This document shows, piece after piece, positions 22,721-30,519 of a stretch of DNA of 37,889 nucleotides (position 1 is its first letter; every line of letters starts with the position of its first letter). The translations under genes and the position numbers were made by a program. Source of the DNA: Actinomycetes bacterium (GTDB taxonomy: Bacteria > Bacillota > Sulfobacillia > Sulfobacillales > JAIMBI01); assembly GCA_023565505.1 (NCBI GenBank), contig JAIMBI010000029.1, positions 1 through 37,889 of the forward strand, written 5' to 3'. Below the pieces are notes generated by a model that did no database searches, was not told the origin of the DNA, and was given only the letters and a program-made list of their open reading frames with translations.

Positions 22721-23956
22721 GTGGAGCACTTTGAACCGTCCCGCCGGTTCGGCCGGCTGCCCCGCCAGCTGTTCGCCGCGCTCATCGCGGCCACCGAGGC
22801 GCGGCGGGCCGCGGGGCACGACGTCATCAACCTGGGGCAGGGCAATCCCGTCGACCCCACCCCGGAGCACATCGTGCGGGCGATGCAGGAGGCCGTCGCC
22901 AACCCGGTCTACCAGCGCTACATCCCCTTCGACGGGCTGCCGGCCTTCAAGGAGGCGGCGGCGCGGTGGTGGGGCCGGCGCTACGGCGTCGACGTGGACC
23001 CCGCCACGGAGGTGGCGGTGATGATCGGCGTCAAGGTGGGGCTGGTGGAGATGAGTCTCCTGGTGGCCAACCCGGGCGACAAGGTGGCCGTGCCCGACCC
23101 CGGCTACCCCGACTACTGGTCCGGCATCGCGCTCGCCGGCGCCGAGCTGGTGCCCATCCCGCTCCGGCCCGAGCGCGACTACTACCCGGACTGGGACGCT
23201 CTGCCGCGCGACGTCAAGCTCGTCTTCCTCAACTATCCCCACAACCCCACCGGGCAGGTGGCGACGCCCGCCGTCTTCGAGCAGGCCGTGGCCTACGCCC
23301 GGCGCACCGGGGCGGTGCTGGTGCACGACCTCGCCTACGGAGACATCATGTTCGACGGCCGGCCCTCGCTGTCGTTCCTGGCCACGCCCGGCGCCAAGGA
23401 CGTGGGCCTGGAGTTCGTGAGCCTCTCCAAGTCGTACAACATGGCCGGGTGGCGCATCGGCATGGCGGCCGGCAACCGCGAGGTCATCCACGCCCTCGAG
23501 GTGCTCCAGGACCACCTCCACTGCAGCCAGTTCGGCGCCATCCAGATCGCCTCCATCGCCGCCCTGGACAGCCCCCCGGAGGTCACCGAGCGCGTGGCCC
23601 GGACCTACCAGGAACGCCGGGACGTGTTCATCGGCGCGCTCGACGCCGTCGGCTGGCACATCCCGCCCGCCGCGGGGGGCATCTTCCTGTGGTGCCCGGT
23701 GCCCGGCGGCGGCGACGGCGAGGCCTTCGCGAACTTCCTCCTGGAGCGGGCCGACGTGGTCACCGCCCCGGGGCGCGGCTTCGGCGAGGAAGGCCGCCGC
23801 TTCATCCGGGTGGCCCTCACCCAGCCCACCGACCGGATCGCGGAGGCGGCCCGCCGGATCGCCCGGGTCCTGCCCGAGTGGCTCGATTTGGTCGCCCGCG
23901 ACCCGCGTGCTATGATGCCGAAAGACGTTCCGGCGCACTCGACTTCCGCGAGGTGA
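22721..23956 (+). CDS. PLP-dependent class I/II aminotransferase, MtnE-like
   Basis: A 411-residue enzyme from GTG 22721, with GAAGGAG nine bases upstream. The order of blocks matches fold-type I aminotransferases and, in my recollection, closely follows Bacillus MtnE/YkrV: RLPRQLFAALIAATEA, HDVINLGQGNPVDPTPEHIV, PGDKVAVPDPGYPDYWSGIA, FLNYPHNPTGQV, VHDLAYGDIMFDG, and the PLP lysine Lys237 in SLSKSYNMAGWRIGMAAGN. The carboxylate-binding arginine is in RRFIRVALTQ. MtnE transaminates 2-oxo-4-methylthiobutyrate to methionine, but no other methionine-salvage gene is nearby, so another amino acid is possible. The stop is 5 bases before the TTG start of the M61 peptidase, so the two are probably translationally coupled. 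Confidence 0.85.
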   Translation: MEHFEPSRRFGRLPRQLFAALIAATEARRAAGHDVINLGQGNPVDPTPEHIVRAMQEAVANPVYQRYIPFDGLPAFKEAAARWWGRRYGVDVDPATEVAVMIGVKVGLVEMSLLVANPGDKVAVPDPGYPDYWSGIALAGAELVPIPLRPERDYYPDWDALPRDVKLVFLNYPHNPTGQVATPAVFEQAVAYARRTGAVLVHDLAYGDIMFDGRPSLSFLATPGAKDVGLEFVSLSKSYNMAGWRIGMAAGNREVIHALEVLQDHLHCSQFGAIQIASIAALDSPPEVTERVARTYQERRDVFIGALDAVGWHIPPAAGGIFLWCPVPGGGDGEAFANFLLERADVVTAPGRGFGEEGRRFIRVALTQPTDRIAEAARRIARVLPEWLDLVARDPRAMMPKDVPAHSTSAR

Positions 23957-23961
23957 CGAGC

Positions 23962-25791
23962 TTGCCCACCACCGTGCTGCGCTACACCGTCGACTGCCGC
24001 CAGCCGGCGACCCACGTGCTCCGGGTGCGGCTCGTGCTCGAGGACCTGGACCCCGGGCCGCACACGCTGACCCTGCCCGTCTGGACGCCAGGGTCGTACG
24101 AGGTCAAGGACTACGCGCGCCACCTGTTCGACGTCCGGGCCTTCGGCCCCGACGGCCGGCCGCTGGCCCTGGAAAAGACGCGGAAGAACGTCTGGCGGTT
24201 CGACCACCCGGGCGGCTCGGCCACAGTCACGTACAGCGTCTTCGCCTTCGAGCTGGGCGTCTCGAGCCTGCACGTCGACGGCACCCACGCCTACTGGAAC
24301 GGGGCGGGCGTGTTCCTGTTCCTCGACGGCCGCACGGATCTCCCGGCGGATCTGACCATCGAGGCGCCGCCGGGGTGGCACGTGTCCACCGGCCTCGACC
24401 CGGCGCCGGACGGCGACGGCTTCCGGTTCCGCGCGCCCGACTACGACGTGCTCATCGACTGCCCGGTGGAGGTGGGCACGCACCGGCGGTTCACCTTCGA
24501 CGTCGACGGCAAGCCGCACACGGTGGCCATCTGGGGCTCGGGGAACCAGGACGACGAGCGGCTGGTGGCCGACACCCGGCGCATCGTGGAGACCCAGGCC
24601 GCCTTCTTCGGCGGACTGCCCTACCGGCACTACACCTTCATCTTCCACATCGCCGACCGGGGCGGCGGCCTCGAGCACCTCAACTCCACCACCTGCGCCA
24701 TGCCCCGCCACCGCTTCAAGCCGTTCAAGCACTACCGCCACGTCCTGGGGCTCATCTCGCACGAGTTCTTCCACCTCTGGAACGTCAAGCGCATCCACCC
24801 CGAGGCGCTGGGTCCGTTCGACTACAACCAGGAGGTCTACACCCGCCTCCTCTGGGCCATGGAGGGCTTCACCGACTACTACGCCTACCTGCTCCTCCGG
24901 CGGGGCGGCCTCCTGTCGGTGCGCGACTACCTCGACGTGCTCGCGGAGGACATCAAGCGGTACGAGGGGCTGCCCGGGCGGAAGGTCCAGAGCCTGTCGG
25001 AGTCGTCCTTCGACACGTGGATCAAGCTGTACAAGCCGGACGCCGACAGCCCCAACCGGACCATCTCGTACTACCTGAAGGGCGGCCTGGTGGCGCTCCT
25101 CCTGGACTTCGAGATCCGGCGGCGGACGAGGCTCGCCAAGAGCCTCGACGACGTCCTGCGCCTGCTCTACGACCGCTACGGCCGGGCCGGCCGCGGCTTC
25201 CCCGAGCACGCCTACCAGGACGCGGTGGAGGAGGTGGCGGGCGGGTCCCTGGCCGACTTCTTCGCCCGCTACATCCACGGCGTCGACGACCTGCCGCTCG
25301 ACCTGACGCTCGCGGAGGCGGGGCTCAGGATCCTTCGGCTCACCAAGAACCCGGACCACGACCGGCCCGAGGCGGAGGACGACGCCGACGGCGACCGGGA
25401 CGAGGTCTCGGACCCGCCGGTCGCGTGGCTCGGCATCGAGACCCGCAGCGAGGACGGCCGGCCGGTGGTGGCCACCGCCTACGACCCCGGTCCCGCCGCG
25501 GGCCTGCTATACCCCGGGGACGAGATCGTGGCCCTGGCGGGCGACCGCATCGCCGACGCGAAGGCGCTCGGCGAACGGCTCCGGATCGACCACGAGCCGG
25601 GCCGGACGGTCACCGTGGCCGTCTTCCGGCGGGGCCGGCTGGAGCTCGTGGACGTCACCCTGGGCACCGCCCCGCCCAACCAGTACCGCATCAAGCGGGT
25701 CGACACGCCGACGGCCGACCAGGCGGCGCTGTACGAGGCGTGGCTCGCCGAACCGTGGCCGAAGGCCGAGGCGTCCGAGGCCCGGGCGTGA
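23962..25791 (+). CDS. M61-family metallopeptidase with PDZ domain
   Basis: A 609-residue protein starting at TTG 23962, with GAGGTGA six bases ahead inside the end of the previous gene. Three parts are visible. The N-terminal beta domain (1-170) includes LPVWTPGSYEVKDYARH, the mark of M61 N-termini. The thermolysin-like catalytic domain has GGGLEHLNSTT, the zinc motif SHEFFHLWNVKRIHP (His267, Glu268, His271) and the third ligand in WAMEGFTDYYAYL (Glu301). A C-terminal PDZ domain (about 480-590) has WLGIETRSEDGRPVV and GLLYPGDEIVALAGDRI. Glycyl-aminopeptidase-type M61 enzymes release N-terminal Gly/Ala. No signal peptide is seen, so the location is probably cytoplasmic. It may act on peptides feeding the aminotransferase encoded just before it. 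Confidence 0.85.
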   Translation: MPTTVLRYTVDCRQPATHVLRVRLVLEDLDPGPHTLTLPVWTPGSYEVKDYARHLFDVRAFGPDGRPLALEKTRKNVWRFDHPGGSATVTYSVFAFELGVSSLHVDGTHAYWNGAGVFLFLDGRTDLPADLTIEAPPGWHVSTGLDPAPDGDGFRFRAPDYDVLIDCPVEVGTHRRFTFDVDGKPHTVAIWGSGNQDDERLVADTRRIVETQAAFFGGLPYRHYTFIFHIADRGGGLEHLNSTTCAMPRHRFKPFKHYRHVLGLISHEFFHLWNVKRIHPEALGPFDYNQEVYTRLLWAMEGFTDYYAYLLLRRGGLLSVRDYLDVLAEDIKRYEGLPGRKVQSLSESSFDTWIKLYKPDADSPNRTISYYLKGGLVALLLDFEIRRRTRLAKSLDDVLRLLYDRYGRAGRGFPEHAYQDAVEEVAGGSLADFFARYIHGVDDLPLDLTLAEAGLRILRLTKNPDHDRPEAEDDADGDRDEVSDPPVAWLGIETRSEDGRPVVATAYDPGPAAGLLYPGDEIVALAGDRIADAKALGERLRIDHEPGRTVTVAVFRRGRLELVDVTLGTAPPNQYRIKRVDTPTADQAALYEAWLAEPWPKAEASEARA

Positions 25792-25825
25792 CAGGCCGGA
25801 CCTTCCGGCGGGAAGCGAGGCGGAC

Positions 25826-26698
25826 ATGCTCCCCATGACGTGGTCGCCCTACGAGGAGGCGGTGCTCCGGGCCGTGGCCCGCCACCGCACCACGCGCACC
25901 TCGCTCCAGGTGATGCTGGACAACCTGGCGCGGCCGCTCACCTGGGTCAACCAGGTGCTCCACCGCATCCCCGGCTCGGCCCGGACCCGGGACCGCATCG
26001 CCCGGACCGTGGAGACCGCGGCGGAGCGGATCACCCAGCTCGCCCAGCGCCCCGGGGCCTTCGAGGCCGCCGAGGGCGCCTACGCCCGCGCCGGCGTCGC
26101 CGTCCATACCTGGGCGGACATCCGCGCCCGGGCCCTCGAGGAGCAGGACCGGGCGGTGGCCCAGCTGCCCCCGAGCTGGGTCTACGGGGCCGTCGAAGGG
26201 GGCGTCGTGGGGCTGGTGCAGGGGCTCACCGAGTGGCAGGTGCTGTCGTGGCTCGCGCTGGCCGCGGGCGACGTGAGCGCGACCCTCTGGCTCGGCGCGC
26301 GGGACACGGCGTTGGTCGCCGCCTGCTACGGCTTCAATCCGGCGCGCGAGGACATGCTGCCCCACCTGCTGGCGGGGATGATCCCGAGCCAGGACTGGGA
26401 GTCGGTGGAGTTCCTGGGGCTCAAGGCCCTCCTGGGCCATCCCTGGGGCACGCGCCACCTCCTGGCCCAGATCGCCGACGCGTGGGTCCGGCGGATGACG
26501 CTCGTGCTCACGGACAAGGAGCTCGCGGTGGTGGTGCCCGTGGCGGGGGCCGTCGTCAACGCCGGCCTCAACGCCGCGTACCTCCGCGGCATCCGCCAGA
26601 GCGCCCAGGACTACTTCCGGCTGCTCACCCTCTCCGAGCGCCACGGTGCCGACGCCGTGCTCGAGGCGCTCCGCGCCGCCGAGCAGGCCCTCACCTGA
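25826..26698 (+). CDS. EcsC-family protein
   Basis: A 290-residue protein from ATG 25826 with GGAAGCGAGG upstream, 34 bases after the M61 gene. The helical pattern fits EcsC (PF12787): SWVYGAVEGGVVGLVQGLTE, then WLALAAGDVSATLWLGARDT and ALVAACYGFNPAREDMLPH. The late segment LAVVVPVAGAVVNAGLNAAY is hydrophobic and may associate with the membrane. EcsC is encoded with the EcsAB ABC transporter in Bacillus, and its biochemical role is unknown. Here it stands with a peptidase and not with the transporter. It ends 15 bases before the stop of the convergent DHA2 exporter. Confidence 0.75.
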   Translation: MLPMTWSPYEEAVLRAVARHRTTRTSLQVMLDNLARPLTWVNQVLHRIPGSARTRDRIARTVETAAERITQLAQRPGAFEAAEGAYARAGVAVHTWADIRARALEEQDRAVAQLPPSWVYGAVEGGVVGLVQGLTEWQVLSWLALAAGDVSATLWLGARDTALVAACYGFNPAREDMLPHLLAGMIPSQDWESVEFLGLKALLGHPWGTRHLLAQIADAWVRRMTLVLTDKELAVVVPVAGAVVNAGLNAAYLRGIRQSAQDYFRLLTLSERHGADAVLEALRAAEQALT

Positions 26699-26713
26699 CC
26701 GCCCCCCGCGAGC

Positions 26714-28213
26714 TCAGGGCGTGCGGGCGCCGGCCGCGGCGGGCATCGTCCCGCCCCGGGCCGCCGTCTCCTCGCGCCCGCGCAGGGCCGAGAGCAGCGC
26801 GGCGACGAAGCTCAGAGCCGCCATCAGCACGAAGGCGAGGTGCAGCCGGGCCAGGAAGTCGTGGAGCGCCACCGGCGGCACGGAGGCCGGCTCCCCCGCG
26901 AAGATGGCCATCATGACGGAACTCGGCAGCGTCGAGGCCACCACCGCCAGCACGAAGGCCATGGAGAGGACGTTGCCGGTGTTGAGGAGCATCGTCCGCG
27001 TCCCCGCGGCGATGCCCCGGTGCTCGCTCCGGACCACCGACATGATGGCGCTGGTGTTAGGCGAGTTGAACAGCCCGTTGCCCACGCCCGTCACCGTCAT
27101 CCAGAAGGCGATGAGGGGATACCCGGCGTGCAGCGACAGCGTCGCCATCTGGCCCAGGAGGCCCACGCCGACCAGTGCCGCCCCGGCGGTGGCCGGGATC
27201 CGGGCTCCGATGCGGTCGCCGATCCACCCCGAGACCGGCGCGGTGATGCCCATCGCCGCCGCGAGCGGAATGACGGCGATCCCGGCCTGGAGGGCGTCGT
27301 ACCCGCGGAGGCCCTGGAAGTAGAACACGAAGAGCAGGATGATGGCGCCCCGGCCCACGGCGATGAAGAAGTTGGCGAGGTTCCCCATCGCGAAGGGCCG
27401 GATGCGGAACAGCCGGAGGTTGAGGAGCGGGTACGGCGCCCGCTGCTCCACCGCCAGGAAGAGCGCGAAACCCGCCGCCCCCACGAGGAGGCCTCCGGTC
27501 ACGACCGGGCCGGCCCATCCCTCGAGGCTCCCCCAGGTAAGGCCGACCAGCAGCGCGGTGAGGCCCACGAAGTAGAGCGTGTTGCCCAGGTAGTCGATCC
27601 GGCTCTCCCGCACCGGCGGGGTGAGGTCCCGAAGCTGCACCAGGGCCCAGAGGGTGCCCGCCACGCCGATGGGCACGTTGAACCAGAACACCCACGGCCA
27701 GGCGAACCAGGTCACGAGCATGCCGCCCACGATGGGACCGGCCACCTGGCCCAGCGCGATGACGATGCTCGAGATCCCCAGGGCCAGGCCGAGCTGCTCC
27801 CGGGGGAAGCTGTCGGTCACGATGGCGCTCGAGATCCCGATGATGAGCGCGCCGCCCACCGCCTGCACGGAGCGGACCACCAGGAGGGTGACCCCGTCGC
27901 CGGCGAAGCCCGCCGCCAGCGCCGCTAGGGTGAAGACGGCGAAGCCCGCCACGAAGAGGACCTTCCGCCCCCAGAGGTCGGAGAAGCGCCCGGCCGTCAG
28001 CACCAGCACCGTCTGGACCACCAGGTAGCCCATCATGACCCAGATGCCGAGCAGGTCGCTCATATGGAGGTCCCGGATGAGCGTCGGCAGCGCGATGAGC
28101 AGCGTGTTGCCGTTCAGGACCGCCACCATCATCCCGACGCTGGTGATGGCCAGCGCCCACCACTTGTAGCCGGCCGGCACCGCCGGCGCCGCGCCGGGTC
28201 GCGTCCCCTCCAT
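26714..28213 (-). CDS. DHA2-family (EmrB/QacA-type) drug:proton antiporter
   Basis: A 499-residue membrane protein from ATG 28213, chosen because GGCGGAGGGAG lies six bases ahead; the frame is open further upstream. About fourteen hydrophobic segments are present. Motif A is GRFSDLWGRKVLF between helices 2 and 3. The antiporter motif C region reads IALGQVAGPIVGGML, and DSFPREQLGLALGISS precedes it. The second half repeats the start pattern with GNLANFFIAVGRGAIILLFV. The C-terminus is cytoplasmic and charged. Such proteins export amphiphilic drugs or metabolites with proton import. The gene lies 155 bases downstream of the sensor kinase gene on the same strand, so it could be a target of that two-component system. 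Confidence 0.9.
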   Translation of the reverse strand: MEGTRPGAAPAVPAGYKWWALAITSVGMMVAVLNGNTLLIALPTLIRDLHMSDLLGIWVMMGYLVVQTVLVLTAGRFSDLWGRKVLFVAGFAVFTLAALAAGFAGDGVTLLVVRSVQAVGGALIIGISSAIVTDSFPREQLGLALGISSIVIALGQVAGPIVGGMLVTWFAWPWVFWFNVPIGVAGTLWALVQLRDLTPPVRESRIDYLGNTLYFVGLTALLVGLTWGSLEGWAGPVVTGGLLVGAAGFALFLAVEQRAPYPLLNLRLFRIRPFAMGNLANFFIAVGRGAIILLFVFYFQGLRGYDALQAGIAVIPLAAAMGITAPVSGWIGDRIGARIPATAGAALVGVGLLGQMATLSLHAGYPLIAFWMTVTGVGNGLFNSPNTSAIMSVVRSEHRGIAAGTRTMLLNTGNVLSMAFVLAVVASTLPSSVMMAIFAGEPASVPPVALHDFLARLHLAFVLMAALSFVAALLSALRGREETAARGGTMPAAAGARTP

Positions 28214-28336
28214 CCGGCTCCCTCCGCCCTGCGTCCCCGCGGCGGGACGACCATCGAAAAAGTCAATCGCTGTCTTCTGCTCCCACCCTACCTCCTTCAC
28301 GGATCCGGACCAACCTCAACCGCGTAATGCTGCTCC

Positions 28337-28351
28337 ATAGAATTTTTCTAT
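28337..28351. promoter_or_regulatory. AT-rich palindrome upstream of the DHA2 exporter
   Basis: ATAGAA-TTT-TTCTAT, a 6-bp inverted repeat with a 3-base centre, within the most AT-rich patch of the local sequence and about 125 bases before ATG 28213. It could be an operator or part of the promoter. The regulator is unknown. Confidence 0.45.
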
Positions 28352-28368
28352 ATCGATACGGTTGTCGG

Positions 28369-29676
28369 TCACCCGGGGCCGGGCGCGGTCACCGGCCACC
28401 ACAGCGTGACCGTGGTGCCGCAACCCTCCTCCGACTCCAGCTCCACCGCGCCGCCGTCATACTCCACCAGCGCCCGCGCCAGCGCCAGGCCGAGCCCGCT
28501 GCCGCCCCGCTCGCGGCCGGTCCGCCCGCGGAAGAACCGGTCGAAGACGTGCGCCCGCTCCTCGGGCGGGATCCCCGGCCCTGTGTCGGCCACCGCGATG
28601 CCCGCGCGGCCGGGGCGGGTCACGACCCCGAGCCGGATCGTCCCGCCCGCGGGCGTGTACTTGATGGCGTTGTCCGCCACCGCCCAGAGGGCGCGTTCCA
28701 CCATCCAGCGCGTGGCCCACACCGTGGCCGGCGCCGCCTCGGCGGCGACGGTGCGCCCCGGTGCCAGGGCCCGGACATCGTCCACCATCCCCTCCACCAC
28801 CGCCGCCAGGTCGATGGCCTCCACCGCGCCGGGACGGCCCGTCCGGGCCCGCTCCAGGGTGAGGATGTCGCCTACCAGGCGCGCCAGCCGGGCCAGCACC
28901 TGCCGGCTCTGCTCCAGGCTCTCCGCCCGGACCGCAGGATCCTGCCCGCCCCAGTCCGCGAGCAGGTCCAGGTTGCCCTGCAGCACCTGCAGGGGCGTGC
29001 GGAACTCGTGGGCCACCTCGGTGAGCATCTGCCGCTCCCGCTCCGCCTGGCCTTCCAGCTCGGCGAGCAGCGCGTTGAACACCTGGCTCAGCCGGTTGAA
29101 CTCGTCGTCGGTGTCGGACCACACCGGCAGCTTGGTCACCGTGCGGTGGCGAACCATCCGGCCCACGGCCCGGGTCATCCGGTCCACCGGGACCAGCATC
29201 CGGCCCGTGGCCCAGCGGGCGAGCCACCACCCCACCGCGCCCGAGAGCACGCCGAGCAGCCCCAGCACCACCAACAGGTCCCGGAGTACGTCGAGGTCGG
29301 CGGCGAGCGGGGCCGCCACGGTGACGACGGTGTCCCCCGCGGCGGCCCGGACCACCACGGCGGGATCCGGCGTGCCGAGCCCGTGGAGGCCGGGCGCCGG
29401 CACCGGTCGGCCGGCGACGTTGGCCGTGCGGACCAGCCGGCCCCCCTCCCGGATCCAGACTCCGGGGTCCTCGGGGTAGCGGTAGTGCGGGATCTCGACG
29501 TGCCCGTCGTGGTCGCGGACGTGGTCGAGGATCTCGTGGGCCGCGGCCGCGGCCTGGGCCCGCGTGACGGCGTAGAGGTGGAGCGCGGTCGCCACCCAGG
29601 TGACGCACCCGAACCCGAGGACCAGGCTCACGACCGCCCAGGCCGCCTGGCGCGTGAGCCGCTGGCGGAGGCTCAA
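28369..29676 (-). CDS. Two-component sensor histidine kinase
   Basis: A 435-residue membrane kinase from TTG 29676, whose start overlaps the regulator's TGA (TTGA). TM1 is at about 11-33 and TM2 at about 131-152, enclosing an extracytoplasmic sensor of about 95 residues (HYRYPEDPGVWIREGGRLVR). A HAMP domain follows, then the H-box EVAHEFRTPLQVLQGNLDLL with His223, the N-box VADNAIKYTPAGG, G1 VADTGPGIPPEERAHVF and G2 GSGLGLALARALVEY. It would phosphorylate the adjacent OmpR-type regulator. The signal is not evident, and the small periplasm-like loop suggests an envelope or antibiotic cue. The DHA2 exporter follows in the same direction. Confidence 0.9.
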   Translation of the reverse strand: MSLRQRLTRQAAWAVVSLVLGFGCVTWVATALHLYAVTRAQAAAAAHEILDHVRDHDGHVEIPHYRYPEDPGVWIREGGRLVRTANVAGRPVPAPGLHGLGTPDPAVVVRAAAGDTVVTVAAPLAADLDVLRDLLVVLGLLGVLSGAVGWWLARWATGRMLVPVDRMTRAVGRMVRHRTVTKLPVWSDTDDEFNRLSQVFNALLAELEGQAERERQMLTEVAHEFRTPLQVLQGNLDLLADWGGQDPAVRAESLEQSRQVLARLARLVGDILTLERARTGRPGAVEAIDLAAVVEGMVDDVRALAPGRTVAAEAAPATVWATRWMVERALWAVADNAIKYTPAGGTIRLGVVTRPGRAGIAVADTGPGIPPEERAHVFDRFFRGRTGRERGGSGLGLALARALVEYDGGAVELESEEGCGTTVTLWWPVTAPGPG

Positions 29677-30362
29677 CCCGATGCCTCGGGGGGGAGCTTC
29701 AGCACGAAGCCCACGCCCCGCACGGTCACGATCTGGGGGTCGCCCGGCCCGGAGGGGAGCTTCTGCCGGAGGTACCCGATGTAGACGTCCACCACGTTCG
29801 ACCCCCCGCCGTACGACCAGCCCCACACCCGGTCCAGGATCATGTCCCGGGTCAGAGTGATGCCCGGGTTCTGGGCCAGGTACAGGAGGAGGTCGAACTC
29901 CCGGGGCGTGAGCGACCGCACCTCCCCGTGGGCCACCACCTCCCGCCGGAGGGGGAAGATCTGCCAGGAGCCCAGCACCAGCGGCTGGTCGGGGTGGGCC
30001 AGCGTCCCCGGCCGTCGCGCCAGCGCCCGCACCCGGGCCAGGAGCTCCTGGGCGGCGAAGGGCTTGACCACGTAGTCGTCGGCCCCGGCGTCGAGGCCCC
30101 GCACCCGGTCCTCGACCGCGTCCCGGGCGGTGAGCATGAGCACCCGCACGTCGGTCACGGCGCGGATGGCGCGACAGACGTCGACGCCGTCCATGTCGGG
30201 CAGGTTGAGGTCGAGGATGACGAGGTCGTACTGACCCGTGAGGGCCTCGGCCACCCCGCCCCGCCCGGTCGCCTCGGTATGCACGGCAAAGCCCGCGTGG
30301 CCCAGCTCCAGCGCCAGCACGCGCGCGAGCTGGGGGTCGTCCTCGACGAGCAGCACGCGCAT
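29673..30362 (-). CDS. OmpR/PhoB-family response regulator
   Basis: A 229-residue regulator from ATG 30362 (GGGAGGCGGGG upstream). The receiver domain has Glu7/Asp8/Asp9 in VLLVEDDPQLA, the phospho-acceptor Asp51 in VILDLNLPDMDG, the switch residue in LMLTARDAV and Lys100 in YVVKPFAAQELLARV. The winged-helix DNA-binding domain reads SLTPREFDLLLYLAQNPGIT, DMILDRVWGW and SNVVDVYIGYLRQKL. The gene overlaps the kinase by 4 bases. It is divergent from the MurE-like gene, and the spacer contains two adjacent palindromes that are candidate binding sites. Confidence 0.92.
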   Translation of the reverse strand: MRVLLVEDDPQLARVLALELGHAGFAVHTEATGRGGVAEALTGQYDLVILDLNLPDMDGVDVCRAIRAVTDVRVLMLTARDAVEDRVRGLDAGADDYVVKPFAAQELLARVRALARRPGTLAHPDQPLVLGSWQIFPLRREVVAHGEVRSLTPREFDLLLYLAQNPGITLTRDMILDRVWGWSYGGGSNVVDVYIGYLRQKLPSGPGDPQIVTVRGVGFVLKLPPEASG

Positions 30363-30419
30363 CGCCCCGCCTCCCGCCCGAGGTCTTCGGACCCACCGTA
30401 GCGCCCCGTCCTTAAGAAC

Positions 30420-30448
30420 AGGTCCGGCCGGACCTAAGAAGTTTCTTA
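30420..30448. promoter_or_regulatory. Two abutting palindromes in the divergent promoter region
   Basis: AGGTCCGGCCGGACCT (30420-30435) is a perfect 16-bp palindrome. It shares its last base with TAAGAAGTTTCTTA (30435-30448), a 6-2-6 inverted repeat. A further CTTAAGAA lies just left of it at 30411-30418. This could be an operator for the adjacent regulator or a hairpin in its 5' leader. Confidence 0.5.
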
Positions 30449-30455
30449 CGTGATC

Positions 30456-30485
30456 TTGACAGCCCTTTAACGGACCCGCCATAGG
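30456..30485 (+). promoter_or_regulatory. Candidate promoter of the MurE-like gene
   Basis: TTGACA at 30456-30461 with CATAGG 18 bases later at 30480-30485. The perfect -35 starts 8 bases from the palindrome pair, so a protein bound there would affect transcription. GTG 30520 follows 34 bases after the -10. Confidence 0.5.
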
Positions 30486-30519
30486 CTCGAGCTCAGGTTC
30501 CGGGAAAGAGGCGAGGCAC

